Source: Epiperipatus broadwayi
Lineage: Eukaryota > Onychophora > Udeonychophora > Euonychophora > Peripatidae
Assembly (NCBI GenBank): GCA_028023455.1
Contig: JAQFVV010012405.1
Span: 3,849,149 to 3,913,148, forward strand
DNA: 64,000 bases
Direction of reading: 5' to 3'
Part shown: positions 25,052 to 37,522 of the stretch, in pieces
Numbering within the stretch: the first letter of the stretch is position 1
Layout of the letters: each line of letters begins with the position of its first letter
Made by a program: the position numbers and the translations under genes
Notes under the pieces: generated by a model
The model's input: the letters and a program-made list of their open reading frames with translations, nothing else
Told to the model about the DNA's origin: nothing
Database searches by the model: none

Positions 25052-25420
25052 ACTAGTTTAATTGAGTTCAGACCCATATGACTATATAAGCTATTGAGCT
25101 TAGATTGAAAATATTATTGTGTTTTCAATTTTATTCTCATAGTTTTGTAGTAGAGTTAAAAGGTGGCTGCTGGAGGGTTGCATTAGATCCTAAGATCTAG
25201 GTGCAGTGCTCTCAGATCCAAGACTCCTCACTGATGATGGCCACAAGCCAGAAACTAGTCTGGGGATATTGGATGAGTAGGCACTAGATAGAGATTTTAT
25301 GCACAAGCCTTCTGGCATCTATTGATTACTCTGTTTGGCACAGGGTGTCACTACTGTATGGAGAGTTTTGTCTTTGTTTACAACAATTATGTGCTAGTAT
25401 AGAGATGGTAATCATGTGAA
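25052..25420 (+). repeat. Dispersed repeat family Q, copy 2 (longest)
   Basis: About 370 bp; the reverse complement of 32066-32396 matches over most of its length, including GGTGGCTGCTGGAG, CCTAAGATCTAGGTGCAGT, GGGGATATTGGATGAGTA and GGTAATCATGTGA. No coding capacity and no clear terminal repeat or duplication. It directly abuts the foldback at 25421. Class unknown; a non-autonomous mobile element is likely given four copies in 26 kb. Confidence 0.85.
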
Positions 25421-25880
25421 TCAGCCATTAAGCTAATGCACATATGCTTTATGGATTTTTAACTATAAATAAATACTCTCACTTTCAAACACAAGATAAA
25501 GTCTTTGTGAAAAGATAGAGTGAATATCTATTCTTTCAACCCAAATGTTTATGTATGGGCAAATCTTAAGCATTTGGGAATGAGAGTGTGATGATGTTAA
25601 GTGATCGCTTTAAATTAATTTTACTATGCCTGAATGAATGAAATTAAATATATGTAAATGAGATATTTATTTTATATAGCACTATGTTTAAAGAGATCAC
25701 TTAACATCTTCACGCTCTCATTCCCAAATGCTTAAGATTTGCCCATACATAAATGTTTGGGTTGAAAGGAAGATATTCATTCTATCTTTTCACAAAGACT
25801 TTATCTTGTGTTTGAAAGTGAGAGTATTCATTTATAGTTAAAAATCCACAAAGTAAATGTGCATTAGTTTAATGGCTGAT
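25421..25880. repeat. Large foldback, family T (two 191-bp arms)
   Basis: Left arm 25421-25611 and right arm 25690-25880 are reverse complements with scattered mismatches, sharing GTGCATTAG/CTAATGCAC, AAAATCCACAAAG, TGAAAGTGAGAGTATTCATT, CTCATTCCCAAATGCTTAAG and CACTTAACATCTTC. The 78-bp centre includes a segment whose complement recurs at 25905-25938. A third, direct copy of the right arm lies at 26022-26225. Confidence 0.92.
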
Positions 25881-26021
25881 TATTACTATTACGGTTTATA
25901 AAAACATAGTGCTATATAAAATAAATATCTCATTTACATATGTTTAATTTAACTAAGAATGACGTATCGTAAATTCTAGAAAATTTTATAAGCATCATTC
26001 ATTCACGTATAGTTAAAGTAA

Positions 26022-26225
26022 TTTAAAATGATCGCTTAACATCTTCATGCTCTCATTCCCAAATGCTTAAGATTTTCCCATACATAAACATTTGAGTTGA
26101 AAGAATAGAGAGTATTCATTTATAGTTAAAAATCCACAAAGCGCATGTGCATTAGCGTAATGGCTGATTATTACTATTACAGTTTATAAAAACATAGTGC
26201 TATATAAAATAAATATTTCATTTAA
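26022..26225. repeat. Family T, third arm copy
   Basis: Direct repeat of 25690-25935 with an internal deletion of about 80 bp between TGAAAGAATAG and AGAGTATTCATT. The end, TATTACTATTACAGTTTATA and onwards, matches 25881-25935 closely. Confidence 0.88.
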
Positions 26226-26226
26226 A

Positions 26227-26577
26227 TAATAAAAATAATAAGTATAACAGTAATTAACTATTATATACAATCTTTCAATCAGCAGAAGTACTTTTGGACA
26301 ATTCATTAACCCTAATCAACTATCGTTAAATTCAAAAAACATAATGAAGCAAATATCATCAACGCAAATCCCATGAATCTTGAATTTTGACATTAATAGA
26401 CAAACTGCTAACATTAAAATTCAGGATTCATGGGATTTGAGTTGATGACATTTACCTCTGATATGTTTTTAGAATTTAACAGCAGTTGAGGAAGGTTAAG
26501 GAATTAACTGAAAGTACTTTTGCAGATTGAAAGATTGTATATAATAGTTAATTACCATTCTTTTTATTATTTTTAAT
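26227..26577. repeat. Foldback structure with about 165-bp imperfect arms
   Basis: The outer TAATTAACTATTATATACAA and its complement near 26533-26555, the sub-arms around CAGAAGTACTTTT, and the inner AAATCCCATGAATC/GATTCATGGGATTT form nested pairing around a loop of about 20 bp near 26393-26412. Arms are diverged, with small indels. Confidence 0.88.
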
Positions 26578-26579
26578 GT

Positions 26580-27840
26580 TATATATATATGTTAAGTCAC
26601 AAACATTTGGTATTTACAGAATTTACAAATTTATTTAGTTCATTGAAACTTTATTACTAGTTATTGCCATTTGGTTGTTTATTTTCAATTTGTAAGCACT
26701 AAATAAAAGAGTTTAATATTATATGAATTATTCATGAAACAGTCACTCAACAAGTACTTAATAGGCTTAAAAAATATTAACATATCTATCATTTCAGGAA
26801 ATAAGTGAAATTAGTGACTGAGAACTTGAATTAAAGTAATACTCATCTCCAAATCATAAAAATAGAAATATCAAAAAACAAATCGGAAATATGCGTTTTA
26901 TTTGTAATTATCTTTTGTATATTTATCTACAAAGCGAGAGATCAATAGCGATGCAGACAAATAGAAAAAAAAGAGGGGAGGGGAAGCAAGAAGAAATAGA
27001 AAAACTAAAATTTGTAAATTAATTTAATTTTTTTTTTTTTAATATTACAATCCTTTCTTTTTTATTTTTGAAATTGGAATAACCCCACCCCCTCACCATT
27101 CTTATTTTTGAATGGTTGTTTATTATCATTATATTAAAAAGACAGTAATTAGTATAAATTATTTTAAGTTGAAAGTATTTGAGGAATATATTCGATTTAG
27201 CTTTAATATTCTGGGCTTTAAAAATTACCTATGATTGTGTCAATTAAATGAAGCAACAACAGCAGAAAAAAAAAAAAGAACAAAGAAATACTTGCTAATT
27301 ATATTAATTTTAAAATTATGGTATCATCAACTAAATTTTATAACAAAATTAATAATAATTTATAGCATTAATTTTATCAAACCTAGGCGGAACAATTTTG
27401 GAAAGGGGTGGGTGGGTATAAAAATCCAAAATAATTAGACAATGATTTTTAATTTCAGATTAAACAATCTTTAATTTTGGGTGAATATTAATTATTCTTC
27501 TGTGAACGAGTTATAGTGATTAAAAAAATAAAAAAAACTTGTTACTTATCAATTATGATGCCGCTAACAAAAACGTGACACAGAAAATAGAGTAGTTATA
27601 ACACGTTTTTTTTATTTAAAAAAAAAATCTTTTTTTTTTTTAGAAATTCTTCTTTTTTTTTTTTTTTAAATAATAATAAAAAAAGCGAAAAAAATAGGAA
27701 TCTAAATAAAATTCTTGGCTGCTGAAAAGAGTTTGCTGTTTACTAAAAGGAAACAAATGGACAATAAACGCAAATAAACACACATATCATACATTTATTA
27801 TAAATGGCTTAAAATTTATTAAGGTTAAAAAGTGATGCAG
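26580..27840. other. AT-rich gene-free DNA with homopolymer tracts
   Basis: Long A and T runs (27028-27040, 27608-27672) and no recognisable gene. A 67-codon frame at 27235-27438 is Lys/Ile-rich and unsupported. Confidence 0.6.
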
Positions 27841-27847
27841 TGAAAAA

Positions 27848-28260
27848 ATATCAAGCTGACATAGAGTTCAGATGTTTGATACTCCTAGTTTATACACTAG
27901 CAAAAATTGTTTCTGCAGGCATAACGATAGAGGGTGATTGGATTATGTGCGTTAATGGATGGTTACAATATTGCTGAAATTAATGAAGGATGCATAATAA
28001 ATAACAGCAACAAAAAATAGGTCTGTGATCATTCTTTCACAAGGGGGTAAAAGTGATAGAAACCAATTTCTAATTTGCATCAGAGTAGAATAGAGGAATA
28101 ATATCAAGCTATACACATAGGCATTCCGTTGTTTGATACCTCTTATTCTGCTGATAAGTGAGGATTGTTTGTGAAATGCATCATAGAAAAACAGGTAGTC
28201 TGAGTTTTTGCATTGATGGATGGTTACCATATGATAAAACTGATAAAAGATGCATTGATG
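27848..28260. repeat. Diverged tandem duplication, about 253-bp period
   Basis: ATATCAAGCT at 27848 and 28101, followed in each by GTTTGATAC and later by TTAATGGATGGTTACAAT or TTGATGGATGGTTACCAT, define two tandem units. The units have many substitutions, so the duplication is old. Confidence 0.75.
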
Positions 28261-29019
28261 AAAACCAAAAATTAAAAAAAGAAAGTCTTTTTTTTAACAT
28301 ATAAACAAATATGTGGTTAATTCTTCACTATTCTTTCATTGTGATAATTTTTGCTTTCTAGAAAATAAAAAGGTAACCATGAATTATGTACCTGCAAAAA
28401 TATGACAATGAGAGCTTTTCCCCACTAATATTAAAGTACATATATTACATTTGCATTTTTATACTCAGCAGCCAACACATCAATACCTATTTGATAAATC
28501 CAGATTAACTCAGAATACAAAAAATAAATACCAATTTACTGATCATTATAAGATATCTAAATGAGTTAGCTATTGACTATATTAACTCTATTGTAATTTA
28601 AAATTATTTCAAGGTTTATTTGGACTTATACTTTAATCCCAGGCCATGGGCATTGCAGACTAAAGCTGGTCCTTATTCCATAAAGTTTATCTTTTTTAAA
28701 ATAGTTAATATTTCTGTGATATCATAAATAAATAAAAATGCTGATATTCAAAGACAATGAAATGCTCTTAGCAGTAAGTATAGTAAAAAAATAATTAGTG
28801 GCTGCATTTATTTCTATTATATTTAAATATGAATTGCGTAAATTGCGTAAATGCTTATATCATGTATTTGTTTTTCCAAGATGATGAAAGACAAATCCAT
28901 TATTTTGGTGATAAAATCAACTCTAATTCTTGCTAGTCATCTTCTTTACCTCTGATATTTTATTATGTTTTCTCATAATATAATCAAAATAAGAACTTAA
29001 GGATAAATTTAGATACTCT

Positions 29020-29215
29020 TCTCTAGTCTTCAGTACTAGCATGGGAATTTAATGTAGGCCTTTAGATTAATCCAGATTCAATTCCTATGCTAGTACTGTC
29101 ATTGACAGGCCAGCAACACCTGAAGAATAGAGGATGATAATATTGTTTAAAAGAGTCTACTATATATAAACCTGTGTGCTATTATTAACAATTGCAAATA
29201 TTTGAAAAATTTAAA
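29020..29215 (+). mobile_element. SINE fragment sharing a body with the SINE at 43572-43866
   Basis: GGCCAGCAACACCTGAAGAA at about 29107 matches the body of the minus-strand SINE nested in LINE copy C. It is preceded by a B-box-like CAGATTCAATTCC. The 29032-29097 segment also forms a hairpin through AGTACTAGCAT and ATGCTAGTACT. The tail is not preserved. Confidence 0.6.
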
Positions 29216-29216
29216 T

Positions 29217-29349
29217 AAAATTGGATTTTTTTTTCATGTGTCATAGCATAGCATCGGCTGGGAAGCAAACCCACAAAACCAGGACAACTACATGTAAGGC
29301 AGCTGTGCTGACCTCTCGATCACCAACGCTTGACAAAATTGGATTTTTT
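29217..29349 (-). mobile_element. tRNA-derived SINE with 15-bp target duplication (copy S3)
   Basis: Same family and orientation as the copy at 314-441: T-run, CATGTGTCATAGCAT, then a tRNA-like unit and TTGACA. AAAATTGGATTTTTT occurs at 29217-29231 and exactly again at 29335-29349. A duplicated ATAGC (CATAGCATAGCATC) and several CpG-decay substitutions distinguish it from S1. Confidence 0.88.
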
Positions 29350-30660
29350 CTAAAGATATTTAACATTTAATATTAGATGATGAAAATAGACCAATACATA
29401 ATTACCATTAAAACACCATCAATACAAACTGTCAGACAAACACTAAGTATTCTGTATTGTATTGAAACTACTTCAAACTGTAGTCATTTTAAAAAACTAT
29501 ATTAAAACTGGCCAGAGTAGAGAATCAATTTATCCGATTGTCCCTAAAAGTTTGTCACTAAAATCTCTAATTCACTCACAGAGAACTGAGAAAATTACTT
29601 AGAGAATAAATGAAGTTTAGTGAAAAGAAAGAATTTAAGTTCAAAGATTTTTCAAGCATTGATCCTTGCATCCCATTGGTAATACAAAATATTTTCTAAA
29701 TAATAAATATATTGATGAAAACTTCACATGAGTTTTTTAATCAATAAAATAATGATATTTTTAAATTGCAAGAAAAAATAAAAGAATGTCAAAAGAAGAA
29801 ACTCGTGAACTTACATGGGCATATCAAATGTCATATTATACAAAAACAGTCTATCAGATTTATCAGTTAAAAATTTTAGTTCTAAGCATCAAACAAATGT
29901 TCAAATTTTTGTTCTAGCAAAAAAAATTAAATTTTGCCGAAATGCCATCTAATATTCCTTTATTAGATATAATGATTGTATCTGAGAAAGTCATTCAAAA
30001 TTACCTCTAGGAAAAATAGGATATGTGTACTAGAGAATAAAAGAAGTGACACTAAAAACTCAAATCAGACATTTCCTATGATAAGAGAAAGCTTACATTC
30101 AAAACAGTGATGGTTTTAGTTATTAATAATATGCTGATGCATTGCGGTGAAACTTTTCTATATAATAATTTCTGTAGGCTTTCTATATCATAATTTCTGA
30201 AGACAAAGTGCTTTCAGAGTTTTGTTACTCCATAATCATAGCCTCTTTAGATTATTAACAGCATTATATTCAAATGTATGCAAAACTATCTTCTATATTA
30301 TCCATTTTCCGAAAATGGCAAAATATGTGTCTTTTCTATTTATTGAGTTGATATTACAGTAATGGTTTTAGGTATATAAATACATCAGTCTTCAGCTTTG
30401 AATTTTATGTTTTTATTTATGAAGGCAAAATCCAGAAAATAGTCTGAGGATGGTAAATAGTACTAACCATTAGAATCTATTGATTATTCATTTAGTTCTG
30501 GAATAGGGTGAAGAAAAATATTTTCTATATATTCCATTAAATAAATACATAATATTAACAAACGTTATGAAACAAAAAATACATATTGTTTAATGCAAAA
30601 AAAAAGTTTCTATTTATCATTATTTTCTTATTCTTTTCAGTGTAACATATATATTTATGA
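29350..30660. other. AT-rich gene-free DNA
   Basis: No gene, RNA gene or repeat family recognised. Confidence 0.6.
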
Positions 30661-30669
30661 TATGATGAG

Positions 30670-31115
30670 ATGAGTTGCATCATGGCCTCTCTTTTTTCAG
30701 AGTTGGAAATCTCTCAGCTACTATGCCCATGGAGACCTGTTAGCCGCTTTAACTTCCCTTTCCATTCCACACCCTTTTCTCCATATTCTTCTCTCTCCTG
30801 CTCCATCCCATTTCCTCAACATAATCTTTGTCAACTCAATGGCCTTTATATCTAAATTCCCCTTATCTTTCCCAAATCCAGCATAAACACCAAGAATCCA
30901 CTTTCTATATAATCACTTTGTTTATATTTATTTTTCCACAATTTCATTATTTGTCCATTTTCTACTTGTAAGCATTTACATTCAATTAACAGATGCCTAA
31001 TATTTTCTATGCCTTCCTTACATAACTTGCAGACTAAATCACTCACATTTTTCCATTTATGTGTATATTCCCTTGTTGCTAAAGATCCTGTTCAAACCTT
31101 AAACAGTAAACTTCT
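30670..31115 (-). pseudogene. 3' end of a non-LTR retrotransposon with zinc-knuckle (zf-RVT-like), copy 1
   Basis: The minus strand reads LATREYTHKWKNVSD then VCKLCKEGIENIRHLLIEC, a C-x2-C ... H ... C knuckle with the LATR..H.W lead-in typical of the C-terminal zinc-binding region of many LINE reverse transcriptases. After a stop the frame continues IYKAIELTKIM, then KAANRSPWA, which aligns by eye with the minus-strand frame at 53112-53297. This LINE family differs from the RTE-like copies A, B and C, whose C termini have no such knuckle. Only the last approximately 150 codons remain; the RT core is absent. Confidence 0.7.
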
Positions 31116-31270
31116 TTCCTTGCTATTATCATTAACAAATAATATACATACTCATACTATCATATACATTTTGTTTCTTGAATTATAATTTTTTTCTCTC
31201 TCATATAACTATTGTACACATTGTATTTGATATATAATATTTAAATAAATGTACATTTTCTATACTAAAA

Positions 31271-31538
31271 TATAAGAGATTTGAACTCAGATTTTCAAAC
31301 TCCCCACAGCTATCTAATTCATCTTATATAACTGTTATACAGGATCATGTACATGTGAAAAAGATAAATGATCTCCACTGTACATATTTTATGTTGAACC
31401 AGCACCAACTGATGAGTGCTGGTTTAGCATAAAATACATATATTGAAGATCATTTATCTTTTTCATATGTATGTGATTATGTGTATCAGTTATATAAGAT
31501 GGATTAGATAGCTGTGGGGAGTTTGAAAGTCTGAGTAG
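31271..31538. repeat. Foldback family F, copy 1 (short form)
   Basis: Outer arms begin AAGAGATTTGAACTCAGATT on the left and end GTTTGAAAGTCTGAG on the right. Inner arms share AAAGATAAATGATC and a central GAGTGCTGG/CCAGCACT pairing. It lacks the middle section present in copies 2 and 3. The outer arm contains a B-box-like GATTTGAACTC (reverse sense). Confidence 0.88.
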
Positions 31539-32065
31539 AATAGAAATTATTATAATCTGATAGTAATTTATTTTATAGATGTCTTATTCAGTTCAAAAGG
31601 GATGTAAACAAATACCATTTCTATATGTTTTTTTTAAAATTACATATACTTTGCTTACAAATCAAGATTTATTAAAGATATTAGTTTATATTTATTACTT
31701 AGCATGTAATTTAAATGTTGATTTATATCTATTTTTGTAGTCAATGAAGTTACATTCAAAACTCACAATCTTAGAAACTTCTGAATGTGAAAAAAGGTAC
31801 CTTCAATATCCAAAGTTTAAAATCAATGACACCACCTGAATAAATAGATAAATAATATATGACCAAACTGAATTAAAAATATGACAGAATAGTATTCATT
31901 AAGGCAAAAGAGTTTATTTAAACTAAACATATCAGAAAAATAATAACGATTAATGTAATAATAAATATAATAAGATTTGAGATTTCAGTACTATTGGTTT
32001 AGACTTTGAATAACTTTGGTAATCTTACTCTAGTGACGTAAATTTTATATGAGTATATTTATAAT

Positions 32066-32396
32066 TGTTAAAACAGGCAAAACTCTCCATAGAGTAGTGC
32101 CACTCATTGTAAGCCAGAGTAATGAGTGGATGCCAGGAGGTTTGTGCATAAAATCTCTATCTAGTGCATACTCATCCAATATCCCCAGACTAGATTCTGA
32201 CTTGTGGCCTTCATCAGTGAAGATTCTTAGATCTGAGAGAACTGCACCTAGATCTTAGGATCTAATGCAACTCTCCAGCAGCCACCTTTTATCTCTACTT
32301 AACTATAAAACTATGAGTCTAAAATTGAAAACAATATTTTCAATCCAAGCTCATTGGCTTATATAGTCATATAAGTCTGAACTCAGTTCAGTACCC
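32066..32396 (-). repeat. Dispersed repeat family Q, copy 3
   Basis: Reverse complement of copy 2 over about 330 bp, from GGCAAAACTCTCCATA through TCCAGCAGCCACCTTTTA to TGAACTCAG. The 69-codon plus-strand frame at 32049-32258 is contained in it and is repeat sequence, not a gene. Confidence 0.85.
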
Positions 32397-32477
32397 ATAC
32401 ATTTTGGTGTCTTTGGTTATTTAAAAACCATAGCCACTACTATCCTATTAGGGAGAATTGATATTAAACCACTAAAT

Positions 32478-32782
32478 ATCACTTGATCACCATTTCTTAT
32501 GTTTGTTCAAGCTGTTAAAACAGGCAAAACTCTGTAGTGCCACTCAGTGCAAGCCAGAGCAATCAATGGATGCCAGAAGATCTAAAATCTAGGTGCAGGC
32601 TCTCAGATCCAAGATTCCTCATTGATGAAAGCTACAGGATAAGTAGGCACTAGATAGAGATTTTATGCACAAGCCTTCTAGCATCCATTGATTACTCTGG
32701 CTTACACTGAGTGGCACTACTGTATGGAGAGTTTTACCTGTTTAACAGCTTGAGCAAGCATAAAAAATGGTGATCATGTGAT
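32478..32782. repeat. Family Q foldback (about 105-bp arms)
   Basis: Left arm (about 32478-32583) and right arm (about 32676-32782) are reverse complements, sharing ATGATCACCAT, CAAGCTGTTAAA, TAGTGCCACTCA and GCAATCAATGGATGC. The centre carries a shortened internal part of Q in plus orientation. It sits 80 bp after copy 3, so the locus holds Q sequence in both orientations. Confidence 0.9.
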
Positions 32783-32789
32783 GTTTATA

Positions 32790-34950
32790 ATTATTGTTTT
32801 TCAGAAAATAATTTAAGAGTAAAATAATATTTCCAGAGTACATGTATACTTTATTGTGAGAGGTGAATTATCTGAAAGATAATCAAATATTTTAAAATAA
32901 GTTAATAAATCACAAAGATAGAGTTATTAAAAAGAATTTTTTAAAGTGAAATGCATAAATTGTACATATATTGGATAAAATTAGTTCATATATTTATTTA
33001 TATTGCTTAATAAGTTAAGAATTTTGGAACTTAGACATTTGGGTTGATGGCAGTACCTACAGATAATAAATATATGCATATTGTAGACTTAATTAGATAC
33101 ATTTTGTGGCATTGGATTGATTGCATAATTAAATTATGGAGAACTGAAAAGAGTGAAAAACTTAAGGTATAGCTAGATTAAAATAAATGATAGATTTTAG
33201 AGTTAAAATTTGAATAAATTTATTATTAGATTTTGCAAATTGCTATTATTGATGAATAAAAATGTAATGGAGATTTTGATAAACTAAAAAAAAATATTGT
33301 GTGTATGTGAATAGAAGGCAATGTATCATTTTGGTTTAGATTAAACCTGGAATTATTATATTCCTAAAAAAAATTGTTGGTTTATTTTATTTTTCAATTG
33401 TTTTGAAAGGATCAATAGATTACAAGATTAATAAATAGTTATTGGTAATCCATCATAATATAAGATAATATTCATGAATTTTTAATTTAAACTTTCTTAA
33501 CAGATAGTATGTTAAATTGAATATCATAATAAAGTTAATTTTTTATTATTAGAAAAATTTAATACATTAAAATGCATATTGATAGATTCATATTGATGAT
33601 TATATTTTTAATTTACTACATACATTTAACAAATAATATGAACCTAAATAAACATAAAATAGTCAATTATTATTTAGTGTGTGTATACACATTGTATTTA
33701 TACAATTAAAATAATATGAAATCTTATGTATTTTAAAATATTATTTATATATAATTATTTAATAAGTATTTAAAAAAATTATAGAATATAGTATATTGAA
33801 TAAATAACTATAAAAGGTATATTTATATTTCATTAAAAAAACATTTTTTTAAATGTATTTTAATTTGCAGATTTATTTTAATGTTATTATTATTTTTAAA
33901 AACTGTTTATATATTACAAAATCAAGAAACATTTTTATTTCATGAATGATACTGCATTTCAAGAACATTTTATCAAATGAAATTTAGCTTTTTATAACAG
34001 AGACAATAGCAATGGATTATATTTGAATAAAACCATAAGAACAATATCTAAGACAATGACTTAAGTATTTCATCATTAGGGAAAAGGTATAACAAGCCCC
34101 TGATTTTAGATTGAGACTCTCTTAATATGCCTTTCAATAAGAAAAATCAATGCATTATATTGTGATAATCACACATACTGTGATCACCCATGTATATATT
34201 TAATGTTAAATAATATAAAATACTATAGTTCTTTTTGAAAAATATACAAATAATTGAAATGTCTAAAATAACTTAAGAAAGGAATGCATTAATTACTGTA
34301 ATGAAATAAAAGAGAGGGAAATGGAATCGAACAAGATTCTTATCTTTTACCCTTCAAAGTTTATATTTTGAAAAATAGAAATATTAAAAGTTAGAAATAG
34401 TAAAATCATATATTAAGTTTAGGATTAGAAATGTAAAAAGGAAATATAAATAAAAAAGGAATCAAATGATTTTAAAAGATGACATTTAGAAGTTTTAAAT
34501 GAACATATAAGTAGGAATTCGATTATGATAAAAGATAAAAATATGCTCTTCAAAATACATATTTTTGACTAAATGAAATACGTATGTGAATGTGTGTATA
34601 AAAAGGGGATGAATTTATTGTATGTTTAAATGAGAATAATTTTATTATAAAAAAAATAAAAGAATGTAAAACCCATGTTATAAAATATTATGAAATTAGA
34701 ATTAAAGAAAAGAAATTTTATGTACACTGTAGAAGAAATTTTTAAAGTTAAAGGTGTGGAAAAAACTCTACAAATTCCAATGAACAATAGATCAAGATAA
34801 GAAAGGAATTCTGGAGAGAGACATTAATTAACGGTGAGATTTTGGTAGGAGAACTTGAGTTGAGAAGTAGGAGAGTTGTATGCCTTTTTGGAGAGTAGAC
34901 ATTAAAAAAAAATCTGAGTAAAAGATATCTTCGTTTAAGACTGACTAAAA
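32790..34950. other. Extremely AT-rich gene-free DNA
   Basis: Near-uniform A/T sequence with no gene, RNA gene or repeat family recognised. Confidence 0.65.
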
Positions 34951-34959
34951 ATTTGAAGG

Positions 34960-35110
34960 GCCATTACAGTCACTGGTTGATCCAAACCCACTGTGCTTGT
35001 ATGGTCACCTCAACATGAAACAACTGCCAGTGTAGTGCCTGCCTGATTATCCTCCTGCCATGCCATTAGCCCCTAGGACTGTGAAGCCACTGTGTATAGG
35101 GAAAAATAAG
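34960..35110. other. Isolated less AT-rich patch, unidentified
   Basis: A short patch with CCACTGTGCTTGTATGGTC and CCTGCCATGCCATTAGCCCC stands out from several kilobases of A/T-rich flanks. No frame is open across it and no second copy occurs in the window. It may be an unrecognised repeat or a conserved element. Confidence 0.3.
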
Positions 35111-35413
35111 TCCATGAAAAAAGCCAGATTTTACAATACGGCCAGCAGAACATTAATTAACGTCAAGAAAACAAAAAACCTAAGTAACATAAATGATTAA
35201 CAAACATATATCACACATGCACATACTCCTCACATACCATTATGTGCAATTGCAATTCCAAATATTAGTGAGATAGAGATGAATTAGACTCTTAAATAAT
35301 ACTTGGAAGAAAGACTATAATTGATAACTTATTTCAATATATTAAAGACATTCATATGATTTAAAAAATACACGTAACTATAGCATTAGATTTAATTATT
35401 TTATTGTACTTTT

Positions 35414-35414
35414 A

Positions 35415-35445
<31 letters not shown>
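35414..35445. repeat. Compound (TA)n(TG)n microsatellite
   Basis: About nine TA units followed by seven TG units. Confidence 0.9.
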
Positions 35446-35529
35446 CTCTGCACACATATAATGAAGCTATTAAATGTAAGTAAAATTATCAAAAATTACT
35501 GCCAAGCGCTTTCGGGACTTGGTTAAGAA

Positions 35530-37210
35530 CTTTTAAATATTTCATGTAATCTTTTTTTGTGTTATGTTATTATAGTAAATATTTTATTAATAGATGATTC
35601 TATCTCTCTCATCTCATTTTTTCTTCATTATTTCAAATAGTTTAATCTATCTGGAGGGTTTTATAATGAGTGCTTTATTTGAGTAGTAAGTAAAGTGTGG
35701 ATAGTTGTACAGTAGTAATAATCTCATTAAATTTATAAATTAATCAAGTGCTGTAACTCTATAATAAGTGCAGCAGCCAAGAGATGTCTGGTCAGGAAAA
35801 ATAACCTTGTGGCAATATTCATATTGGTACAGGTTCAATCAGGTATGGATATAATATCAGTTATATTTATATGTTCTCTTACTTAAAGTAATGGAAATAA
35901 TTCAAGTTTCAGATTTATTGCATTATTGTGTTATCATTTTATTGGTATAATTTGTTGAAGATATATTGTATATTGTCTAAAACAAATCGATAGATCTCAT
36001 GCATTTGTTACAATATATAATATTAAAGATTGAAATTTATTGTAAAAATAAATGGCTAGATAAAGAAAAAGCATTTGTGTTTTTGAGAGACCTATTAACA
36101 TATAGAAATAAAATTATCTCAATGTTCAATGTATTTCTAATGCCACAGGAATATAGAAATTCATAGAATACTGTTGGTGCTACAAGGTTTATAGAAACTA
36201 AAACTAAAATAACTAAAGATTGCAACTTAGAATTCATTATGGATTAAATTTGTGATACTACAACAATGTTATTATAAAATTACTAAATAATTAAATAGTG
36301 TTATTATTTATATAAAAATGGAAATATAAATATCTCAATATTTTACTATGGATTATTTTATTTAAAATGTATAGTTCATTTCAGTGAATAATAACCCCAT
36401 TTTGAATGATGTAATTGGAATGATCGAACTTCAAATACAATGTTTATATGATGAATCTTCATACTGTGAATTGTAATCAAGGATCTCAGAACTTATGAAC
36501 TTTAAGTTTTTAGGGTTTCTACAAATATTGTTTTGTTAATATGTATTAATATATATGCTTTTTAATGAAACTTTAGTTAAGGATTATCCAACGATTCTTG
36601 GAAAGGTTAATTAAGTCATATGTTTTCATTATATTTATATTTAATCATTGTAGAAGGTATGTGTTTTTATACTACATGAGATATAAATTAACCAAAAAGA
36701 AAATTTAGATTCTTTTAAAACAAAATTTAATTAAATATAGCATCTTCCTTAATATTAATTTTAAATGTCATTAAAATTTTATAGTATGTTTATTTGTTTC
36801 CATTATTTGTAAATATTTTAAAATCAACAGATAGTAATAATTTTTGAATTCTGCTTAGGATAATGAATACTTCATATACCTTGATGATAATATAATTTTG
36901 TACTTAAATTGTTAATCTTACATTTATGATTGTAAGTAAAACTAAGAAACAAATTAAACAGTCTTATTTTATATTTATATATATACAACAATAAAAATAA
37001 TAAATATAAACAGTAATAACAAACAATTATATGCATCATTTTTACTGTCATTTTATTTAATTATGCTGCTTTTATATAAAATAAAAAATATACATTTTTT
37101 TTAAAGAAATAACTGTGCTTTAAAAATAATTCAAAGTCTTAGATTAGAAATTACAATAATAAAAACTGTTAATAATTGAACATAAAATGCAGGAAAAATA
37201 AATTTTAAAA
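35530..37210. other. AT-rich gene-free DNA
   Basis: No gene or repeat family recognised. The 66-codon minus-strand frame at 36037-36237 has a hydrophobic start but no supporting features. Confidence 0.55.
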
Positions 37211-37216
37211 TGTACA

Positions 37217-37522
37217 TAAAAGAGATAAAACAAAATTTTAAATTAAATGCTTTTATTTATTATGCACTAAAAAGAAAACCAATAAATGTTTCCTCAAACA
37301 CAATTCAGGTTTATGAAATAAAAGTATGGGGGGGGGGGCAGAAATTAATTAAGTCAATCCCTATTTTTTATAACAATGGATTAACTTAATTAATTTCTGG
37401 ATCCTCATGTTTTTATTTCAAATTAAATATAAAAGCTCCAATTGTGGGTGAAAAAAACAATTTTTATTTTAGTGCATGGTAAATAAAAGCATTTAATTTA
37501 AAAACAATTTTATCTCTATTAT
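37217..37522. repeat. Foldback with about 130-bp imperfect arms
   Basis: Outer AGAGATAAAA and its complement, AAATTAAATGCTTTTATTTA/TAAATAAAAGCATTTAATTT, TGCACTAAAA/TTTTAGTGCA and inner CAGAAATTAATTAAGT/ACTTAATTAATTTCTG pair around a short centre near 37365-37375. A run of nine or more G at about 37329 lies in the left arm and has no C-run partner. Confidence 0.9.

Noticed and set aside
32049-32258. 69-codon plus-strand frame
   Set aside because: Lies within dispersed repeat Q copy 3; the matching positions in other copies are not open.
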